Assembly: GCA_034008185.1 (NCBI GenBank)
Contig: CM067081.1
Span: forward strand, 83,534,765 to 83,598,764
Reading direction: 5' to 3'
DNA length: 64,000 bases
Source: Gorsachius magnificus
Lineage: Eukaryota > Chordata > Aves > Pelecaniformes > Ardeidae
In this document: in pieces, positions 49,438 to 60,378 of the stretch
Layout of the letters: every line of letters begins with the position of its first letter
How positions within the stretch are numbered: the first letter of the stretch is position 1
Made by a program: the position numbers and the translations under genes
Notes under the pieces: generated by a model
The model's database searches: none
What the model saw: the letters and a program-made list of their open reading frames with translations, nothing else
What the model was told of the DNA's origin: nothing

Positions 49438-52400
49438 CTAGAAAAGAAAACAGTATCTTTTTAATTCATAAAAATATATGTAATAAGATGATCACAAGTA
49501 CTGAATAGATTTTTGTTAAACTTGAATAATATGGCCCACAGCTATCAAATATCCTGTCTCTGTTGTGGCTAGTTGAAGTCTCTTCTTTATAGCTTTTGAT
49601 TAGCATCAGTAAAAATCCCATTCCTTAAAATTCCTCACTACAATAAGAAGGTTAAAAGGGAGCCTTCTACACAAAGCAGCCCAAAATCCTGGGACTGAAT
49701 ACTTTTTTTTTTCCCATTACCCTTTTCTATTTTCTCCCACGCTTTATGCATCTACAACCTTTCATTTCCAAATTAAGGCCAAACAAAAATCATAAACTTA
49801 AATGAAACACACTGTTCTCACTTTTTAGCGGTGTCTGCACAGGGACATCTATAGAAGAAGCAATTGCCATAAAATGATTAAACCCATCTTGACTCCGTTC
49901 AAGTAGTAAGGTTTCTGTTTAAACCTATGGTGCACTTATAACCACATACAATCCCTTCTTCCACTTTATTTCTCCTTTTTTCAGACATTTGATCCTGCCC
50001 CCCATCTGAGGAAAAAGCGAAAGGAAGAGGGGCAACAGGAGAGAAAAAAACCAAACAAAAAACCCCCCACAAAAACCAGCCAGAGAACAAGATCTCTATA
50101 ACCACCAGGCAGGATTTATTATTACCATCATTTTCAGTGTGATTTACCAGCATGAATCACTGGCGAGTGATTCATATTCTGAATCCCCTCCCTACCTGAC
50201 AATTATTTTATTACATTAAGATATTAGCTGCTTAATCCACATACTTCTCCTGATGCTCTCAGCCTCAACTTGAGCTTTATGTTAGACGACTACCAGTGAA
50301 AGGTAACAGAAGCTCAGTACACTAAACTACCATTGCTATCCCTATGATATGGTCAAATGCTACTCTCAGCAACACTGGAATATAGCCAAACCAGCACTTA
50401 GGACTGTTGCAGGATTTTACCAGCACAAACCCAGGATTTTTCAAAATGCATAGAAATACAGTATATACACCAGTTGTGTTCTGCCTCATATGTAACAATA
50501 CTGACTAAACAACAACTTTTTGCTTCTTAAGACAAGCTGTATTGCATGAAAGGAGAATGGGGATGGGCCACGGTCAAAGAAAATGCAAATCACGCAGCTA
50601 CCACAAAGGCAAATCATTGTCCTTTGCAAAGCGCACACCAAGCTCAAACCCATAAACCCTCGGTCACACCAACCCATCTACAAGAAGCCCTACATACATG
50701 AGTAGTCCTATTGCAATCAATGGGACAACTCATGCGAGCAAAGGACTGCAGGATCCGGCATCAAGCAACCAAAGTACGAGTTCATTGTATTCTCTCCTGT
50801 TTGCTTGGAGGAAGAAGAAAACCCAGTGCTGAGGTCACTGTAAAACACTGCAGTGACTTGTAACACTCAAAACGCATGCATACATAAAAGACTCGTGGGC
50901 TACCCCTCTTTGTTAATTTCAAACATCTCACTTCCCATGCTAGCCCTCTTCAAAACTTTTATCTCCACTCTCATGACGTACACATATACTTTTTGTCCCT
51001 TCCCCATACACATCTGGATACTTTCAAGGTTGCCATAATGTCTTTTTCTCATACTTAAAAACCTAAGCCCGTGGTAGCCAGTTCTTCCATTTTCCACTTC
51101 AGAAAAAAGTACATGTATTTCATTTTTGTGTTCACTCTAATTCCTACATGACAAAAGGGTCTTTGAACTAGATTCGGCATAAATAGAAATCAGGTTCAGA
51201 GCTTAATGTAAATAAACTTTTTTAAGCAGTAAGTGGTGAAGTCTTATACTTTATTATTAATACGCAACATGTACATATGCTCTCTGAAGGGGAAGGAGGG
51301 GAAAACCCCTGGCAAAACTATCTGACTGTATTATTTTACCAAATGTGAAACCTGTTTTGCCAAACACAGAAACTTTAATTATTTTCATAAATTATTTATG
51401 AAACAGTAGACTACAAATATAAAGCAGAGCATAAAAATGTTGCAAGCCGTGACACTAAATTAAAAAATGAGTTTATTTTCAGCTGAATTACTCTTTCGAA
51501 AAACTATGTAAAATATGAAACATGACAAGAAGAAAAATAAATATGGTCACTCTACTTCTCTAATTTATACTTTAAAAAATAAAATATGGAAGCAACTGAA
51601 CATATGAAACTCACCAGCATATGTAGAATTTAAAATGAGGAAGAGATTTGTTTGCCTGTGATGACCATTAAGGATGGAAAAGTTATTTTTTGATAAATGT
51701 TATTACTTCCTTTTCTCAGTTTTAAAATATTTCCCCACTGATAATTAAATATGGATGTAATCCCTTTCATCAAAACATGCCTGCCTCCTTACCAACTTGA
51801 GGCAAGTAATCATTAGTGAAAATAAATACATCTGATCAAAGCAATGACAGCATTTAATTCAACTGGAGTCAAAAGAAGTTGAGACAACGTCTGTCATACT
51901 GTGAGACACACCCATGAAATGCCGGGTTTTTATAACTTGGTAATGTAATTCATACTCTGGGAGGAAAGCCCTCTAGTGGTGTGTTGGATATAGTGCTGCC
52001 ACCTGGCTGCTGCCATAACGGAGGTGACAGGTACAGCTCAGAGACACCTACTAATGCGGGATCAAGGAGGGTTGGACTTTATTCAGAACACCGATCAGCA
52101 CAAGATTAATTAACCTGGCACACAGTATTAAAGTAAAAATATAAGTCATTATTAAAGGAAAGTGAAATGTCAATAAATTCAGATCTCAACAAAACCCATT
52201 TCTAGAAAGCTTTAAATCAGAAATGCCCAAAACAAGACCACTGACCACATCCTTTGCCCACTGATGCTTTTGTTGCTGCTACTTTAGCCTGTGAGAAGTG
52301 CCTTCTTCAGTCAGGCCAGAGATGTCCCTAGATAAATAACCAGTTTCTGGCAATGTATAGGACGACATGTTCAGTAAAATAAGGCACTAGAGTATGCATA

Positions 52401-53600
52401 CAGGAATTACTTTCCTAGATACATTTCTCCTGATTTCAGCAAGTGGCCTTTCAGATAGTTTTTGCAGCTTCAAACTGTTTTTGGCATTTAAAGCCAGAAT
52501 GTGTCATTTCTCTGAATCCACGAGTAGTGTTTCCACAAGAAGCCAGGGCAGTTAAGTTTCACAATTTAAGGTGTTAAACATCAATTTGCACTGTGTATTT
52601 TGAACTCATCCTACTACATACTCTTTAAAAATATCTGAAGAGTTCAGTAAGAAAAGCATGCCATCTAACAACATCCATTGCATGCATCTTCCCACAAACA
52701 CCTATTTAATTTTATACTTCTAATGCTTAATCTTGGTGCAGAATTACCATAAGACGGAAATGTCTGAAAAGTGTTTTGACACTCTGTGCTTCAGATTAAT
52801 ACTGTGCATTGCTGGTGTATGACATTAACTTTAATACCGAGGCGCCCTAGTTACAGTCGCGCAGAAATTTAAGCCTGTGATTGCTGAGACAGTTGGCAGT
52901 ACAAGTATTTCCCTTAAAAAAGAAGAAAGGGTAAAAATTCCCCACACTATGCCCTGCATTCTTGTTTGTGAATGGCTGTAAATACAAGACCTGCCTGGCA
53001 CTTAGGATACAGTTGTGGCTGGTTGTCATCCCAGCAGGAGAGTCAGCTGAGCTATGAAGACCTACCTATCACTATGATGTCTTCACACCAATGTCCTTAC
53101 ACAGTAATAGTAATTCCTGCAAATGGAAGGGAAACAAATTGCAAATAAGGCAAAAGTACGTTCATTGCAGGGACAACCCACACTTAATCACTAGACCTGC
53201 AAACAAGGCATACAGATCAAACTTTAGTGTATTTATTATGGCTCTTTCGGCCTGAGCAGAGCCTGAGAGAGTGTAACGCTCTGCTGCTTCCAAAAATAAG
53301 GTCTTTCTTCTCCGAGATCCAGGACACAAACCCAAAAGCTACCTGGGCCAAAAATCAAGAGGTCAGAAGTGAAGTGCTAAAAGCTGTACAATTATTAGTA
53401 GCCCCAGTTAGTTTATATTTCATATATGGGTTGTCAGTTGAGGCATAAACAAGGAAGAGGATGAAACTTTTAGACTTCTGCTTTTAAAGGCAAAATTAAT
53501 TTCCTGGTCTCACGGATACCGTGCCCAGCCTCTGGTCAGTGACTTTACAAAACCGACGAGCAGCTCTCGCCTCTGCCAAATAGGGGACACAATTAAACCT
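49438..53600 (-). other. GEMIN8: GEMIN8 5' intron (exact upstream edge not fixed)
   Basis: AT-rich sequence lies between the small start exon and the CpG island. It contains A-rich/CAAA tracts (about 50042-50080) and no recognisable transposon or exon. Additional noncoding 5' exons could be hidden here; none is obvious from splice-site pairs. Confidence 0.6.
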
Positions 53601-53619
53601 CAGGGCTGGCAGGAAAACA

Positions 53620-54290
53620 AGCCCTTATGCCCGGGCTCAGCCAGGCCCCGAGCTCCCCCCCCCCCCCCCGCCCCGCCCCGCACACGGGAAGGCCCCTCTC
53701 GCCTGCGCTCCCGCACCCCCGCCTCAGGCTGGAGGCCGACATTTCGCAGAGGATAGGAAAGCAAAAGCCCCGAGCCCGTAGAGCCATAAACACCACCTCT
53801 CCGCGCCCGGGCTCCGAAAGCGAAACCCCCGCCCTCGCTGGTCGCTTTCCCGCTCACGCCACCGCTCGCCCCGGCTGCCCCTCCCTCAGCCGTCCCGCCG
53901 CGGCCCAGCGAGGCGGGGGGCCTGGGTCACGGCCTGCGCAGGAGCACCGCCATCCCCGCACCCACCCGGGCCTCCAGTGCTTCCTCCCTCCCTTCCGGCC
54001 ACGACAAGCGCAGCGCAGCGCGACGAGCGGAGCTTCCTCCCGCCGCTTCCGCCGGGCCCCTCTCCGGTCCCGCGGCGCCATCTTGTGGGGCTGCGGGGAG
54101 GCGCCGGCGGCGGTCCGGTTTCCCGAGGGCGGTCGTGGGCCCCCGGCACCGCAACCGTCCCCTTCGGGGAGGGGGCGGCCCCGTGTAGCCACCTGCCCCT
54201 CACAGAGGCAGTGGTGCGGGCTCCTACCGTCCCGCCTGCCCCCTCGCTACCTCCTCCAGTCCCAGAGAGCGTACAAGGACTCAATAAGCT
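53620..54290. promoter_or_regulatory. GEMIN8: CpG island, probable GEMIN8 promoter and first exon
   Basis: About 670 bp of CpG-dense DNA begins with a C15 run and two GC boxes (CGCCCCGCCCCGC near 53669-53681). It includes ETS-like GCCGGAAG on the minus strand near 53993-54001 and a YY1-like motif at 54074-54086. It lies upstream of the GEMIN8 coding exons on the correct side. No TATA box is visible. The exact transcription start and the first donor are not fixed; a candidate donor is CCCGG|gtgggtgcgg with exon end at 53966. Long frames on both strands are GC-rich shadows. Confidence 0.85.
54074..54086 (-). promoter_or_regulatory. YY1-type motif (CAAGATGGCGCCG)
   Basis: The minus strand reads ACAAGATGGCGCCGCGG, close to the AAGATGGCGGC consensus that YY1 binds just downstream of many CpG-island transcription starts, in the sense orientation. 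Its orientation supports leftward transcription, hence GEMIN8, with a start probably near 54090-54120. It includes an ATG at 54081-54079 that opens a 75-codon frame. Confidence 0.6.
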
Positions 54291-54343
54291 GTATTCTTAC
54301 TCAAAACCTGGGTGTGCTGCGGTGGGCGGCACTGCGTTACTTT

Positions 54344-56856
54344 CATAGAATCATAGAATGTTTTGGGTTGGAAGGGACCCCTAGAGGTCATCTAGTCCAA
54401 CCCCCCTGCAGTGAGCAGGGACACCACTAACTAGATCAGGTTGCTCAGAGCCCCATCCAACCTGGCCTTGAATGTTCCCAGGGATGGGGCCTCCACCACC
54501 TCTCTGGGCAACCTGTTCCAGTGTTTTACCACCCTCGTTGTAAAGAATTTCTTCCTTATATCCAGTCTAAACCTACCCTGGTTTAGTTTAAAACCATTAC
54601 CCCTTGTCCTGTCACAGCTGGCCCTACTAAAAAGATATTCCCCATCTTTCCTATAGGCCCCCTTTAGGTACTGAAAGGCCGCAATCAGGTCTCCCCGCAG
54701 CCTTCTCTTCTCCAGGCTGAACAAGCCCAACTCCCTCAGCCTGTCCTCATAAGAGAGGTGCTCCAGCCCTCGGATCATTTTAGTAGCCCTCCTCTGGACC
54801 CGCTCCAACAGTTCCATGTCCTTCTTGTGCTGAGGGCTCCAGAGTTGGACACAATACTCTAGGTGAGGTCTCACCAGAGCAGAGCAGAGGGGCAGAATCA
54901 CCTCTCTCGACCTGCTGGCCACACTTCTCCTGATGCAGCCCAGGGTACGGTTGGCCTTCTGGGCTGCCAGTGCACATTGCCGGCTCATGTCCAGCTTTTC
55001 ATCCACCAGCACGCCCAAGTCCCTCTCAGCAGGGCTGCTCTCGATCCTTTCTTCCCCCAGCCTGTACTGATACTGGGGGTTACCCCGACCCAGGTGCAGG
55101 ACCTTGCACTTGGCCTTGTTGAACCTCATGAGGTTCACACAGGCCCACCTCTCCCGCCTGTCCAGGTCTCTCTGGATGACATCCCGTCCTTCTGGTGTGT
55201 CAACCGTACCACTCAGTTTGGTGTCATCCGCAAACTTGCTGAGGGTGCACTCAATCTCGCTGTCTAAGTCATTGATGAATATATTAAACAGCATGGGTCC
55301 CAGTACGGACCCCTGAGGGACACCACTCGTCACCGGTCTCCATCTGGACATCGAGCCATTGACCACTACCCTCTGGATGCGGCCATCCAGCCAGTTCCTT
55401 ATCCACCGAACAGTCCACCCGTCAAATCCATAGCCCTCCAATTTAGAGAGAAGGATGTTGTGGGGGACTGTGTCAAAGGCTTTGCAGAAGTCCAGATAGA
55501 TGACATCTATTGGTTTTCCCTTGTCCACTGATGCTGTCACACCATCATAGAAAGCCACTAGGTTCGTCAGGCAGGACTTGCCCTTGGTGAAGCCATGCTG
55601 GCTATCTCGAATTATCTCCCTGGCCTCCATGTGCCTTAGCATAGCTTCTAGGAGGATCTGTTCCATGATCTTCCCAGGCACAGAGGTGAGGCTGACAGGT
55701 CGGTAGTTCCCAGGGTCTTCCTTTCTACCCTTTTTGAAAATGGGCACAATGTTTCCCTTCTTCCAGTCACCAGGGACTTCACCTGACTGCCATGACTTTT
55801 CAAATATCATGGAGAGTGGCTTGGCGACTACATCGGCCAATTCCCTCAGGACTCTGGGATGCATCTCATCAGGTCCCATGGACTTATGCGCATTCAGGTT
55901 CCTCAGGTGGTCACGAACCTGATCTTCTCCTACAGCAGGAAGGGTTTTGCCCTCCCTGTCTCCCTCATGCCATCCATCAACTCGGGTGGGGTGAGGAGAG
56001 AGCTTCCCAGTGAAGACTGAGGCAAAAAAGTTGTTGAGTACCTCAGCCTTCTCCTCATCTGCTGTTACCAGCTTGCCAGTCTCGCTCATCAGTGGGGGTA
56101 CGCTTTCTTTAACCATCCTTTTCTGGCTGATATACCTGTAGAAACCCTTCTTGTTATTCTTTGCATCCCTAGCCAAGTTTAGCTCCAGCTGAGCCTTGGC
56201 CTTCCTGACCCCATTCCTACACAACCGGGCCGCGTCCCTATACTCTTCCCAGGATGCCTGTCCCTGCTTCCACTGCCTGTGCAGCTCCCTCTTCCTCCTT
56301 AGTTTGTCCAGCATGTCTCGTCTCAGCCATGCTGGTCTCTTCCCTTCTTTGCCCGATTTCTTACACCTGGGGATCGAGAGCTCTTGCGCTCTGTGGATCA
56401 CTTCCTTAAAGAGCTGCCAGCTCTGTTCTGTTCCCCTGTCTCTGAGGATCGTTTCCCAGGGAGTCCTTCTGACTATCTCCTTGAGGAGCTGGAAGTTTGC
56501 TTTTCTAAAATTCAGGGTCCTGACTATACACTTCATTCTTCCCATTTCCCTCTGGAGCGTGAGCTCTACCAGCACATGATCACTGCAACCCAAGCTGCCT
56601 CTGATCTTGACATTTCCGACGAACTCACTTGCATTGGTGACCACCAGGTCCAGTATCGCATCCCCTCGGGTAGGGGTGTCTATTACCTGGCTTAAGAAGT
56701 TGTCCTCAATGCATTCAAGAAACCTGCTGGATTGCCTACAGCTTGCCGTGCTGGTTTTCCAGCAGATGTCAGGGTGGCTGAAGTCCCCCAGCAGGACGAG
56801 AGCCTGCGAGCACGAAGCCTCCTGGAGTTGGAGGAAGAACGCTTTGTCCTCTGATT
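54344..56856 (-). mobile_element. Large CR1 retrotransposon with open reverse transcriptase frame
   Basis: This is a 2.5-kb CR1 in minus orientation. The 3' tip is CATAGAATCATAGAATG on the plus strand, next to 3'UTR text AAGGGACCCCTAGAGGTCATC. The element contains most of ORF2 but lacks ORF1 and the N-terminal endonuclease half, so it is 5'-truncated as usual. It sits just outside the GEMIN8 CpG island, tail toward the promoter. Its 5' boundary is set where CR1-like protein text stops, at an A-rich patch on the minus strand (56859-56892). No target-site duplication is evident, which is normal for CR1. Confidence 0.95.
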
Positions 56857-56899
56857 TTGGTTTTTTGGTTGTTTTTTTTTTTTTTTCCCCCCGATTCAT
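54431..56899 (-). CDS. CR1 ORF2 (endonuclease C-terminus, reverse transcriptase), uninterrupted
   Basis: An uninterrupted 822-codon frame. Residues 1 to about 16 are not CR1; they come from the A-rich flank. From about residue 17 the end of an APE-type endonuclease is visible, with [14 protein letters not shown] (catalytic Asp39) and CSDHVLVEL (catalytic His108). Reverse transcriptase motifs follow in order: [15 protein letters not shown] (about 377), HGFTKGKSC (about 435), [11 protein letters not shown] (468-478, catalytic Asp470), [13 protein letters not shown] (526-538) and FADDTKL (556-562). The C-terminal domain ends with [11 protein letters not shown]. All visible RT catalytic residues are intact. 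The first half of the endonuclease is missing, so it cannot be autonomous and there is no evidence of a promoter. The open frame implies a recent insertion. Confidence 0.93.
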   Translation of the reverse strand: MNRGEKKKKTTKKPKSEDKAFFLQLQEASCSQALVLLGDFSHPDICWKTSTASCRQSSRFLECIEDNFLSQVIDTPTRGDAILDLVVTNASEFVGNVKIRGSLGCSDHVLVELTLQREMGRMKCIVRTLNFRKANFQLLKEIVRRTPWETILRDRGTEQSWQLFKEVIHRAQELSIPRCKKSGKEGKRPAWLRRDMLDKLRRKRELHRQWKQGQASWEEYRDAARLCRNGVRKAKAQLELNLARDAKNNKKGFYRYISQKRMVKESVPPLMSETGKLVTADEEKAEVLNNFFASVFTGKLSPHPTRVDGWHEGDREGKTLPAVGEDQVRDHLRNLNAHKSMGPDEMHPRVLRELADVVAKPLSMIFEKSWQSGEVPGDWKKGNIVPIFKKGRKEDPGNYRPVSLTSVPGKIMEQILLEAMLRHMEAREIIRDSQHGFTKGKSCLTNLVAFYDGVTASVDKGKPIDVIYLDFCKAFDTVPHNILLSKLEGYGFDGWTVRWIRNWLDGRIQRVVVNGSMSRWRPVTSGVPQGSVLGPMLFNIFINDLDSEIECTLSKFADDTKLSGTVDTPEGRDVIQRDLDRRERWACVNLMRFNKAKCKVLHLGRGNPQYQYRLGEERIESSPAERDLGVLVDEKLDMSRQCALAAQKANRTLGCIRRSVASRSREVILPLCSALVRPHLEYCVQLWSPQHKKDMELLERVQRRATKMIRGLEHLSYEDRLRELGLFSLEKRRLRGDLIAAFQYLKGAYRKDGEYLFSRASCDRTRGNGFKLNQGRFRLDIRKKFFTTRVVKHWNRLPREVVEAPSLGTFKARLDGALSNLI

Positions 56900-57300
56900 T
56901 TCTAAACTTTCTATTCAGGTTCCGTACCACCACAGACCTAGTATTTTCACGGGACTGTGCGAGCAGCCCATCGGGGCCTGTCGACGACTGGCGGCAACGG
57001 GATTGCTTTTTCCCTTGTGTAGCCTTTCATGCAGTCTGTCTATGTTAAATTTGCCTGCTACTACCCGGTGATGTGATACTGTTCTGTGTTTCTTCATGAC
57101 CAGTAAAACCTTCAGCTTTCCCGTGCTGCACAGCAGAGTGCCCTCAGCAGACTGTGCCGCCCCGTGGAGCACTCGTAAGGCCACGCAGCCCGAGCACAGC
57201 TCCCGCCACCCATCCTGGCAGGGAGGGAGCCCCAGGAGGGCTCCCATGGGGCTCCTCTCCCACCGTCAGAGCTAATGGTTGCTTCTCCTCTCCCCTCACT
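56857..57300. other. GC-moderate flank 5' of the CR1
   Basis: A minus-strand A14-type run (T on plus, about 56871-56886) abuts the CR1 junction. It is followed by moderately GC-rich unique-looking DNA. A 110-codon minus-strand frame (56915-57247) is open, but I recognise no family. It may be the edge of the CpG-island flank separated by the CR1 insertion, or an older repeat. Confidence 0.4.
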
Positions 57301-59614
57301 TTTAATTAACGCTTCCAGTACAAGAAACTCACATTTTTATTCCCATTTTTCAGCTCTCCCGGTGTGCTTATTGCCCTAGCTGCTCGCCTGCTGAAAATCT
57401 CGGCACACCATATCAAGACAATTTTGCTTTGTTACCTGCTTGAATTAAAAAACTCCATTGTGAAACACGATTTAACTTTAAAACCCACAAATACTGAGTC
57501 TCATTCACAGCAAATTTATACATTTACCTCCCAGATATCTACTGAAGTTATTATTTGAAATAATTTCTACTAATTTGCCTGGTATGGGCATCAGATTTAA
57601 TAGTTCAAAACATCTTCAGATGTTTTTAGGAACATGTTTTGCTCATGTCATCAAGTTAGCTACCTTGTGCTCCTGTACTGAGAACTTTAACTGATGCAAC
57701 TTGTTGATACCTGAGTTCAAGAATAATTCAGGATTAATTCAGTTTTGTGTTCCTTTAAGAACTCTTGCGGAAATGCTCTCTGGCCCTGCAGATCTGCTGT
57801 TGCTCAATTTCTCTGTTGAGTTGCCTGCTCTACAAACACTTCAGATGAGAAAGGCCCTCTAAGGCACCTCTCAAGATGCTAGCATAGGAGCTTCTTCAAG
57901 TTTCTCTATGATGAATACAGAAAAAAACCCCCGAACCCTCAACCCCCAAACAAACCAACCATTGCTTACTATCCAAATCTTTTGAATGTTCAAATCAGAA
58001 CAGGCAGCAATAAGGCACAAGAGGTCAGGATGAGACTCAGTCCCTTTTTTATTGCTGTTGTATCCTTTACCTGGTATATTTTTCCTTCCCAAAATCATTC
58101 TGGTTCTGTTTATGGCTCCTGCAACAGCAACAATGGACCAGTTCAGATACCTATCACTTTGAATTGTCTAATCAATGACACTTAAGAGTGGATGGATCTA
58201 AAAAAATTTGTATGTATGTCCTGAATTTGATCACCTTCTCACCAAGCTGCATGGCAGTGCAGTTGCTGGTCATCACATTGAGGTGTACATTTTTTCAGCA
58301 GCATCATTTGGATAATGCCATTATATGTGGTCTCTTCAGATAATTCAATTACAGACAAAATTGCACATTGCTTTATTTGCTATCATCAGCATAAAAATCT
58401 CACATTCAAAGAACTATACACTTTGCTGCAGCAGTCTACTGCTTTAGCACAAATATGGTAGGAGTGCTAGAGAAGGTAGCCTGGCAATGGTGACCCTGCA
58501 GTAAAACACGCAAGAGTTTAATTATAAGAAATAAATATACTGAGCATTCTCAGCATGTTAAGAGCAGTAAATCACCCCTCTTAAAACACTAGCAGCTTCT
58601 TCATCATCTGTGTATTCTTTTCTTCCAGATACTCTTGTCACTGAGTGGTTTCCTATGGGAGATAGCCATTGGTGTACAGCTGCAAAGTCTAGATACTACA
58701 GTGGACTTCAACTGTGGTCCTCTTCAGCACCTGCATCACAAGTGTTTTGTGATTTCCTTGTGTGTGACCAAGAAATTTGTAGACAGCCTTTCTGTCTCCA
58801 AGGCAGAAGAAGTAGTATTATGCAGTTACCAGCCTGCTTTGTCTCATGAGCATCCAAGGCACTCAGAGACTTCCAGCTTTTCTTGCTCCCCTCTGATCTG
58901 TGTATTCATACAGACAGATCTGCGTTGCTTTATGGTCACACATCGGTGCCTGCTTTTGCACGTGGCAAACCGATGGCTGAAAGTTGTGGACAGCAGAACA
59001 TCTAGATTAACTCGGAGAGTTAGTAGGTTAAAAAAAGGTATGAGGCAAATCACGCAAGGAGTATCTGTTAGTCATCAAGATACAGTTCTGGCTTAGGAAG
59101 TCCCTGTGCACGAAGAAAGAGGTGCTGTTGATTCCTGAGGACTCTGACATTGGCCACTTTCAGAGGCAATGGATACAACTGGATAGACCTTTGGTTGGAC
59201 TCAATGAAGTGATTCTTTATGGTACATATATATTAAAATGAAGGCATGTGTTACTGCTGAACTGCTGTACTTTGTATGGGAGAAAGGCATCAAGGCAAAC
59301 TGAACAAAGGTATGGCATGTGTGTTGGTTTTATTAAGGTAATCAATCTCAAGCAAAGACTTCAAGTAACACATTACCGATGCTGCTATGTAGATTTTGAA
59401 AATGCAATTGTGCTGTTCTTAGTTTTGTAATATTTCAGTTTAGAAGATGACTTTTTTGGCTAGTGTCACGTGTTCTGAAATATACATTCTTTGTTCTCTG
59501 CTTCCTTCTTATTGCCTTCTACCCATCTTACTTGTGGATATTTGCAATTACACAATTATTGTTTGTGTGGAAGCACATAAAAACCTATCAATATTATGGG
59601 ATCTACACGAAATG
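57301..59614. other. Intergenic stretch right of the GEMIN8 promoter
   Basis: AT-rich, with no supported gene. A 153-codon plus-strand frame at 58635-59096 has no recognisable domain. A 30-bp patch near 59191-59221 (GGTTGGACTCAATGA...GATTCTTTATGG) resembles a decayed CR1 tip with an internal deletion, but it is too short to call confidently. Confidence 0.5.
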
Positions 59615-60378
59615 CTGGCTGATACACCAGAACACTGTGCTGCCATTCAGCGAGACCTGGACAGGGTAGAGAGTTGGGCGGAGAGGAACCTGGTGAAGTT
59701 CAACAAAGATAAGTGTAGGGTCCTGCACCTAGGGAGGAATAACCCCATGCACCAGTACAGGTTAGGGGCTGACCTGCTGGAAGCAGCTCTGAGGAGAAGG
59801 ACCTGGGAGTCCTGGTGGAGAACAAGTTATCCACGAGCCCAGCAGTGTGCCCTTGCAGCCAAGGCAGCCAATGGTACCCTGGGGGGCATTGGGAAGAGTG
59901 TGGCCAACAGGTCAAAGGAGGTTATCCTACCCCTCTGCTTTGCCCTGGTGATGTTGCATCTGCAGTACTGTGTCCAGTTCTGGGCTCCCCTGTTCAAGAA
60001 AGACAAGGAACTACTGGAGAGAGTCCAGCAGAGGGCTACAGAGATGATGAGGGGACTGGAGCATCTCTCTGATGAGGAAAGGCTGAGAGAGCCGGGTCTG
60101 TTCAGCCTGGAGAGGGGGAGACTGGGAGGGGATCTAGTCAATGCTTACAAATGTTTTAAGGGCAGGTGTCAGGAGGATGGGGCCAGACTCCTTTCAGTGG
60201 TGCCCAGCAACAGAAAAAGGGGCAACAGACACAAATGGAAACACAGGGAGTTCCATCTGAATATGAGAAAGTACTTCTTTACTTTGAGAGTGACAGAGCA
60301 CTGGAACAGACTGCCCAGGGGGCTTGGGGAGTCTCCTTCTCTGGAGATACTCAAAACCCACCTGGACGTGATCCTGTG
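59615..60378 (+). mobile_element. Decayed CR1 ORF2 segment lacking its 3' end
   Basis: Plus-orientation CR1 text starts downstream of the RT catalytic site (AIQRDLDRVESWAERNLVKFNKDKC). It runs through the C-terminal domain (KELLERVQQRATEMMRGLEH, LFSLERGRLGGDLVNAYKCF, TEHWNRLPRGLGESPSLEIL) and stops at about 60378 inside the last ORF2 codons. The 3'UTR and ATTCTATG tip are absent, which is unusual because CR1 copies are normally anchored at the 3' end; a later deletion is likely. It lies inside a 324-codon open frame (59447-60421) whose first ~55 codons are unrelated and hydrophobic. Between about 59780 and 59840 the frame slips by one base and returns, replacing the expected EEKDLGVLVENKL wording. 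Confidence 0.9.

Noticed and set aside
53600..54430. Long frames on both strands of the right CpG island, including a 267-codon plus-strand frame
   Set aside because: Same GC-rich artefact. The plus-strand frame runs out of the island into the CR1 tail. Only the minus-strand ATG at 54081 is worth noting.
54441..57071. Plus-strand frames of 70-154 codons opposite the large CR1
   Set aside because: They are antisense shadows of the CR1 ORF2 frame.
58635..59096. 153-codon plus-strand frame as a gene
   Set aside because: No recognisable family, no splice or promoter context, and the composition fits chance. It could be revisited if transcripts exist.
59185..59221. Additional CR1 tip
   Set aside because: Only about 30 bp resemble a CR1 3' end, with the middle missing. 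Too short to call.
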